Source: Pseudomonadota bacterium (GTDB lineage Bacteria; Cyanobacteriota; Vampirovibrionia; LMEP-6097). From it: a stretch of DNA of 6,000 bases. The position numbers were made by a program, and so were the translations under genes. The notes beneath the pieces are model-generated. The model did no database searches. It saw nothing but the letters and a program-made list of their open reading frames with translations, and was not told the DNA's origin. The stretch spans positions 1-6,000 of the forward strand of contig RFQS01000142.1 of the NCBI GenBank assembly GCA_009924885.1, in the 5' to 3' direction. Below are positions 1 through 3,852 of the stretch, in pieces. Every line of letters begins with the position of its first letter. The first letter of the stretch is position 1.

Positions 1-344
1 TCCTCTATTTCTTGATAAGCCAAAGATTTCATCTTTTCTATTTCAAGCTCTGCTGAATCAATAATTTGTCTTTTTAAAACTTCAGCTGCTTGCTCCGCAG
101 AATTAATAATTGCACCTGCATCATGCTTTATAGAATCTATTTTTGCTTCTATTTTATTTAGCTTTTCTTGGTAACCTATTTTTTGACTTTCTAATTCAAG
201 GACTTCTTTATTTAATAAAAGTTTCTTATCTTCAAGAGATTTCTTTAAAGCTCTAGGTAAGAAATAAAGTACTAAAAATAAAACCACCAAAAAGTTAATT
301 AAATTACTTTCTAATATTATCTTCAGATAGTCATTTTCTAACAT
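1..344 (-). CDS. atpF: F-type ATP synthase subunit b, N-terminal part (cut by window start)
   Basis: This is one of the two chains of the peripheral stalk, which anchors F1 to the membrane and stops it rotating with the c-ring. The 114 visible residues show the family layout: a short polar start (MLENDYLKII), one hydrophobic membrane helix at about residues 14-29 ending in LYFLPRALK, then a long charged helix rich in Lys, Glu and Ala expected to form the right-handed stalk coiled coil. The C-terminal part that binds delta lies outside the window. The ATG follows the stop of the b' gene by 4 nt, so translation is probably coupled; no strong Shine-Dalgarno is visible. The assignment as b rather than b' rests on its position after another b-type gene and is fairly secure from cyanobacterial order. 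Confidence 0.87.
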   Translation of the reverse strand, partial: MLENDYLKIILESNLINFLVVLFLVLYFLPRALKKSLEDKKLLLNKEVLELESQKIGYQEKLNKIEAKIDSIKHDAGAIINSAEQAAEVLKRQIIDSAELEIEKMKSLAYQEIE

Positions 345-348
345 AAGC

Positions 349-828
349 TTATACCAAACTATGATCCTGATTTCGAGATGCTGCAAGAGAATCTCGAGTC
401 TTAATTACTAAATTTAACTTCTCTGATAGCGAAGCAGTAATCTGCTGAATATATTCAGTAGATGAATTCATTATTTCTAGTCTGTCATCTTCTAAAGCAT
501 TAAGAAGCTCTTCAACCTTTACACTAAGATCTTTGGCCGAATTCTGAATTAAAGCCTCTTTTGCATGGCCAGCTTTAACCCTCGCCTCCAGCATAAGAGC
601 ATTCGCCTTAATTTTAGCTTCAGCAATGGTTTTATCTTCTTCTAAAACCTTAAACCTAACTGCAATTTTAGCCTGAAGTTCATTAATGGCCCCTCTAACT
701 CCACCAGACTTCTCTTCTCTAGTTTTAATATTGTTGAAGACTGGCTTAAAAAAAAGCAAATCAAACAAGAATAAGAAAGCGATAAAGCTAACTAGAAAAA
801 GAAAAGCGGTGAAGTCTATGGAGATCAC
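349..828 (-). CDS. atpG: F-type ATP synthase subunit b' (second stalk chain)
   Basis: A 159-residue stalk protein, close to the usual b/b' length. It has an N-terminal membrane helix (about residues 6-30, strongly hydrophobic, followed by KPVF and a basic turn) and then an almost continuous charged helix to the C-terminus, with Ala/Glu/Lys-rich segments such as AEAKIKANALMLEARVKAGH. In lineages with a b/b' heterodimer the two chains pair to form the outer stalk. The start is GTG, chosen because AAAGAGGA lies 9 nt upstream. It begins 23 nt after the c gene and ends 4 nt before b, matching the cyanobacterial c-b'-b order. The symbol atpG is the cyanobacterial name for b'; in other bacteria atpG means the gamma subunit, which this is not. 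Confidence 0.88.
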   Translation of the reverse strand: MISIDFTAFLFLVSFIAFLFLFDLLFFKPVFNNIKTREEKSGGVRGAINELQAKIAVRFKVLEEDKTIAEAKIKANALMLEARVKAGHAKEALIQNSAKDLSVKVEELLNALEDDRLEIMNSSTEYIQQITASLSEKLNLVIKTRDSLAASRNQDHSLV

Positions 829-837
829 TAATGAAAA

Positions 838-845
838 TCCTCTTT
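838..845 (-). promoter_or_regulatory. Ribosome binding site fixing the GTG start of b'
   Basis: On the minus strand the sequence reads AAAGAGGA, a good Shine-Dalgarno match, 9 nt before GTG at 828-826. It lies in the 23-nt gap after the c-subunit stop. No ATG in the same frame has a comparable signal, so GTG is the likely start. Confidence 0.65.
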
Positions 846-851
846 AAATTA

Positions 852-1085
852 TTAAATCTTGCTGAAAATCAAGAACGAAACTAACCACGCAAGAATACCA
901 AGAGCCTCAGCCATACCAGCGAAAATAATTGCGTTGGTAAAAAGAGCTGGAGTGTGATCTGGTTGCCTTGCTGAACCTTCAAGCATCTTAGCTGCAACAT
1001 TACTTACTGCAATCGCTGGACCTGTAACGCCTAAAGCTGCAATACCTGCACTTAGAGCTAAACCTAGAGTTTCAATTTCTGCCAT
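852..1085 (-). CDS. atpE: F-type ATP synthase subunit c (proteolipid rotor ring)
   Basis: The 77-residue product is a typical two-helix hairpin of the rotating c-ring that carries ions across the membrane. Helix 1 spans about residues 8-33, the polar loop contains the diagnostic A-R-Q-P (39-42) that contacts gamma/epsilon, and helix 2 spans about 47-74. The ion-binding carboxylate is Glu60 in MAEALGI. It is followed by Ala-Leu rather than Ser-Thr, and the helix-1 site that is Gln in sodium types is Val27, so coupling is most likely to protons. The usual GxGxGxG of helix 1 reads G22-A24-A26-S28 here. The gene is first in its transcription unit in this window, ahead of b' and b. Subunit a, normally just upstream, is missing because fliE diverges from this point. 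Confidence 0.95.
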   Translation of the reverse strand: MAEIETLGLALSAGIAALGVTGPAIAVSNVAAKMLEGSARQPDHTPALFTNAIIFAGMAEALGILAWLVSFLIFSKI

Positions 1086-1123
1086 AACCTTATAACCATC
1101 CTTTTAAAGAATTAACTCAAGAA

Positions 1124-1154
1124 ATTATAACAAACTTAAAACTAAATAATTCAA
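1124..1154 (-). promoter_or_regulatory. Probable promoter for the c-b'-b ATP synthase genes
   Basis: On the minus strand, a perfect TATAAT lies at 1129-1124, preceded by T and then TG at 1132-1131, making an extended -10 (TGnTATAAT). A loose -35 (TTGAAT, 1154-1149) sits 19 bp upstream, longer than ideal, but an extended -10 tolerates a weak -35. Transcription would begin near 1117, giving a leader of roughly 30 nt before the c-subunit ATG, which contains AAAAGGA. This is a consensus match by eye only. Confidence 0.5.
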
Positions 1155-1223
1155 AAGCTTAACCACAGTTTAAAGTTTCTCGGTTTAAACATATATGTAT
1201 GAGAGTGTCAAAAGGAAAAATAT
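1155..1223 (+). promoter_or_regulatory. Leader and possible promoter region of fliE
   Basis: This half of the divergent intergenic region must carry the flagellar start signal if fliE is first in its operon. GTTTAAA occurs twice 15 bp apart (1168-1174 and 1183-1189); the second copy is the palindrome GTTTAAAC. It is followed by the A/T palindrome CATATATG (1190-1197), which could serve as a -10 region. I see no convincing sigma-28 (TAAA-N15-GCCGATAA) or sigma-54 (GG-N10-GC) match. AAAGGAAAA at 1211-1219 is a good ribosome binding site for the ATG at 1224. Confidence 0.3.
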
Positions 1224-1544
1224 ATGCAAGGACATAATTACGGATATATACCAATGCCTACAGAGGGAATCAAAGTTCCTAAACCTACTATTCATGGTGC
1301 GGCAGAGTATAACCTAGTAGAGGGACAGAGCTTTGGTCAAACATTAACCAATATTATAGGTAAGGCTAATGAAACAATAGGAGCACCGCAACAATTGACT
1401 ATAGATGCAGTAACCAAAGGAAATGTAGATATACACGAAGTAATGGTGGCACTAGGTAAATCAGAAGTAGCCTTTAAATTAATTTCATCCCTATCTCAAA
1501 AAGTAATTGGAGGCTTTGAGAAACTTGTCAGTATGCAAGTTTAG
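1224..1544 (+). CDS. fliE: Flagellar hook-basal body protein FliE
   Basis: FliE is a small export substrate that joins the MS ring to the proximal rod and is needed early in flagellar assembly. The 106-residue length is normal. The diagnostic C-terminal half is present: DIHEVMVALGKSEVAFKLIS at about residues 69-88 corresponds to the family's helix with the 'hEvmiA..kAe.sf.l..q.r.Kl' pattern, and the protein ends GFEKLVSMQV, like the family's conserved '..Eim.MqV' end. The N-terminal 30 residues are polar and probably disordered, as usual. AAAGGAAAA precedes the ATG. It leads the operon and is followed 98 nt later by fliF. The rod genes flgB and flgC, which often precede fliE, are not upstream here. 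Confidence 0.93.
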   Translation: MQGHNYGYIPMPTEGIKVPKPTIHGAAEYNLVEGQSFGQTLTNIIGKANETIGAPQQLTIDAVTKGNVDIHEVMVALGKSEVAFKLISSLSQKVIGGFEKLVSMQV

Positions 1545-1642
1545 CCTTATCTTTAATTAATCGTACGCATTTGTTATCTTACATCTTAGTGCGGGTATAT
1601 CTTAGTGTACCTATACCTGAATGAGATAATGGTTTAGTAGTA
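1545..1642 (+). other. fliE-fliF intergenic gap with a direct repeat and weak hairpin
   Basis: This 98-bp gap is the only sizeable spacer in the flagellar run; the other junctions overlap. ATCTTAGTG occurs at 1583-1591 and 1599-1607, 16 bp apart, with a shorter ATCTTA at 1576-1581. GGTATA (1594-1599) and TATACC (1612-1617) could pair as a 6-bp stem with a 12-nt loop. There is no U-run after it, so it does not look like an intrinsic terminator. It could hold a fliF promoter or a regulatory site, but nothing matches a named motif. Confidence 0.3.
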
Positions 1643-3463
1643 ATGGCAAGCGAAGTAGTAGCTGATAACGGAATGAACGAAGGAATCGGTGCTGGAAATG
1701 CACCTGTTGGCTATGCTAATGCTCAGTCAAGCCAAGGCTTTATCAATGACATAATTTCAGATCCACAGAAGCGGCTTTACGCCATCATCGGGGTCTCTGT
1801 GGTCGCAGTTTTATTAGTAACTTTTATTTACATAGGAGCTCAGCCTAAAAATGAGAATAGGGGTAAATTAGTACCTTTAGTCCAAGAATTAAATCAATCA
1901 AGAGCTTTTGAAATTATCGCTAAATTAAAATCAGTCAATATTGAAGCAAAAGTAGTAAATGGTGAAAAACCTGGAGAATACGTAGTTCAAGTTTACGAAA
2001 AAGCAATAGAAACAGCTTACCTAGCTCTTTCCAGAACTAATTTATTAGAGGATGAAGGTTATGGTCTTTTCGACCAAAATGACTGGGCTGCTAGTGACTA
2101 TGATAAAAGAATAAAACTCACAAGGGCCATAAATGGTGATTTATCTAAAATCATCAGCCGCCTTGATGGCTTAAGAACAGCTATCGTTAGAGTAAACATA
2201 CCAGAGCAGCAATTATTCACAGAACAGCAAGCCCCAACTACGGCAACGGTACAACTAGAATTAGCAAATGATGCCGAGAAATTATCTAAAACCCAGATAC
2301 AGAGCATAGTGAACATACTGCGTGGTTATATTCAGAACATCAAAGAAGATCATATCTCTATAGTAGACACGCAAGGTAATAATTACAGTGCTTACAAAGA
2401 AGAAACTGAATCAGACGTCGAAGATTACATAGACGAAGTAGAAAAAATAAATACCAAAATGAAAGAGAGAATCAGCAAGTATCTTGATGCTATTCTCGGC
2501 GCAGAAGATTATAAAGTCAGTGTCAGTGCTTCCGTTAGTAGAGAAAAAGTAGAACAGCAGGAAACCACTTACACAGAGGGAGCTGTAGGCTCAAGACAGA
2601 CAGGCACTGAATATCTCAATCAAGGTGAGAACGCGGCAGTACCAGCAGCAGGTGCCGCTAATGGTAAAAACTATTCTCATCAATCGGTTAATGAAAGCCT
2701 TTTACCAAGCTTTGAGCAAAAACACACCACATACCTACCAGGGAGAGTTACTGACGTAACCGTAGCCTTAGCTTTGGACAAATCAGTTCCATCAATGGTC
2801 TCATTAAAACAACTTCAAGAAAGTGTAGCTGCCATTATAGGGCCAGATATAGATCCAGAAAATGTAAAAATCACTATCGCCGATTTACACGCTAAAGATC
2901 AACTAGAAGCACCAGTAAAAGCCGTTGAGACTCCTCAAGGTTGGTTTGATAGTATGGGATTCTGGGGTAAAGCCATGACTATAATTGGTTTTATAGCTCT
3001 TGCCTTAATCGTCAGTTTATTTGGCTTAAGCTTTCTAAGTTCTTTTGCCAACAAAGACAGTCAGGCAGAAACAGATGTTTACCCAGACTTAGGCAATGAG
3101 TTTGAAGATGACGTACCAACAAACAGTATAGAAAATGACAATGATGGAGAAGATTACGGTGAAAAGGAAGCATTGAGGCAGCAAGAAGCTCTATTAAAGG
3201 AGATGATGAGCCAAAGTGCACCACCAAAATACTTCGAACAAGAACAAAGTAACATTTATGATAAAGGTAGTATGAGTAGTCCTGGTTTTGAACGAGGTGA
3301 AAGCAGACAAAACTCTCCTCTTTCATTAAGCGGCAGCGTTGGTAATTCAAATAACGAAGAGATTAGATTTGAATCATTATTAAATAATTTTGAAAGCGTA
3401 GCGAACAGAAAACCAGATCTGCTTGCTAAAAAGATTGAAGTTTGGTTAGATGAAAAAGAATAA
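1643..3463 (+). CDS. fliF: Flagellar MS-ring protein FliF
   Basis: FliF oligomerises in the inner membrane to form the MS ring, the base for the rod, the export gate and the FliG switch ring. At 606 residues it is in the family range. A cytoplasmic N-terminus precedes membrane helix 1 (about residues 45-65). The periplasmic part begins with the ring-building motifs of the YscJ/FliF family (about 75-230, including LSRTNLLEDEGYGLFD and the RxxLTRAINGDLSK-like stretch) and continues into the FliF C-domain with a flexible Gly/Ala/Asn-rich loop near 325-350. Helix 2 is at about 444-466, followed by an acidic cytoplasmic linker and a tail (about 573-606) ending KKIEVWLDEKE, which matches the FliG-binding end ('..v...i..Wl.e'). 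The ATG is the first in-frame start after a TGA at 1622; its Shine-Dalgarno is weak. The stop overlaps the next start by one base (TAATG). Confidence 0.96.
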   Translation: MASEVVADNGMNEGIGAGNAPVGYANAQSSQGFINDIISDPQKRLYAIIGVSVVAVLLVTFIYIGAQPKNENRGKLVPLVQELNQSRAFEIIAKLKSVNIEAKVVNGEKPGEYVVQVYEKAIETAYLALSRTNLLEDEGYGLFDQNDWAASDYDKRIKLTRAINGDLSKIISRLDGLRTAIVRVNIPEQQLFTEQQAPTTATVQLELANDAEKLSKTQIQSIVNILRGYIQNIKEDHISIVDTQGNNYSAYKEETESDVEDYIDEVEKINTKMKERISKYLDAILGAEDYKVSVSASVSREKVEQQETTYTEGAVGSRQTGTEYLNQGENAAVPAAGAANGKNYSHQSVNESLLPSFEQKHTTYLPGRVTDVTVALALDKSVPSMVSLKQLQESVAAIIGPDIDPENVKITIADLHAKDQLEAPVKAVETPQGWFDSMGFWGKAMTIIGFIALALIVSLFGLSFLSSFANKDSQAETDVYPDLGNEFEDDVPTNSIENDNDGEDYGEKEALRQQEALLKEMMSQSAPPKYFEQEQSNIYDKGSMSSPGFERGESRQNSPLSLSGSVGNSNNEEIRFESLLNNFESVANRKPDLLAKKIEVWLDEKE

Positions 3464-3852
3464 TGACAGCGACAGAAGAAAAGAAAAACAAAAAATTAAA
3501 ATCATTAGCTTTAATTCTTAGATCGCTTGCCCCTGAATCACAAAGAGCTATCTACAAACAACTTCCAGATGAATTAGTCAGAAGAATAAGTCAGGTAAGC
3601 CTCGATATAGATAAAGAATTAACTAAAGAAGACTGGGAAATTTTCACTCACTCTTGGCCAGAATTTTCGCATTTAATCAGTGGCGTCGTCCAAGAAACTC
3701 AATACGAGCACTGCGCAAAATTTAAAAACAAAGAAAGACCGAAAATACAGGAGTACCTAGACTATAGAATGGGGAATAAAAAAGGGAGACCTAATTTAAG
3801 TAGTTCAATTACCCGAATAATCGATAACTTCATATCCCAAAATGCTAATTAA
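3463..3852 (+). CDS. Short FliG N-domain-like protein in the fliG position
   Basis: A 129-residue protein lies between fliF and fliH, where fliG normally sits. Residues about 10-60 (LKSLALILRSLAPESQRAIY then KQLPDELVRRISQ) resemble the start of FliG: a hydrophobic helix, L-x-PE, then a second helix ending in a position like 'hLdpeevqrl...i'. That FliG domain binds the FliF tail. The middle domain with its EHPQ motif and the C-terminal torque domain of FliG (usual length about 330 residues) are absent, and no remnant is visible because the FliH gene starts 11 nt before this stop. The C-terminal part (about 88-125; YLDYRMGNKKGRPNLSSSI) is not something I recognise. The start overlaps the fliF stop, so translation is probably by re-initiation. 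It is either a specialised FliF-tail binding protein with full FliG elsewhere, or an unrelated helical protein; the resemblance is by eye. Confidence 0.62.
   Translation: MTATEEKKNKKLKSLALILRSLAPESQRAIYKQLPDELVRRISQVSLDIDKELTKEDWEIFTHSWPEFSHLISGVVQETQYEHCAKFKNKERPKIQEYLDYRMGNKKGRPNLSSSITRIIDNFISQNAN

Noticed and set aside
1594..1617. Intrinsic terminator after fliE
   Set aside because: The stem is only 6 bp, A/T-rich, with a 12-nt loop and no following T-run.
2098..2316. Minus-strand open frame of 72 codons inside fliF
   Set aside because: Cys/Ser-rich with no family character; it is the antisense of the well-supported FliF frame.
3012..3350. Minus-strand open frame of 112 codons at the end of fliF
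   Set aside because: Antisense of the FliF membrane helix and acidic tail; His/Cys/Leu-rich composition unlike a real protein.
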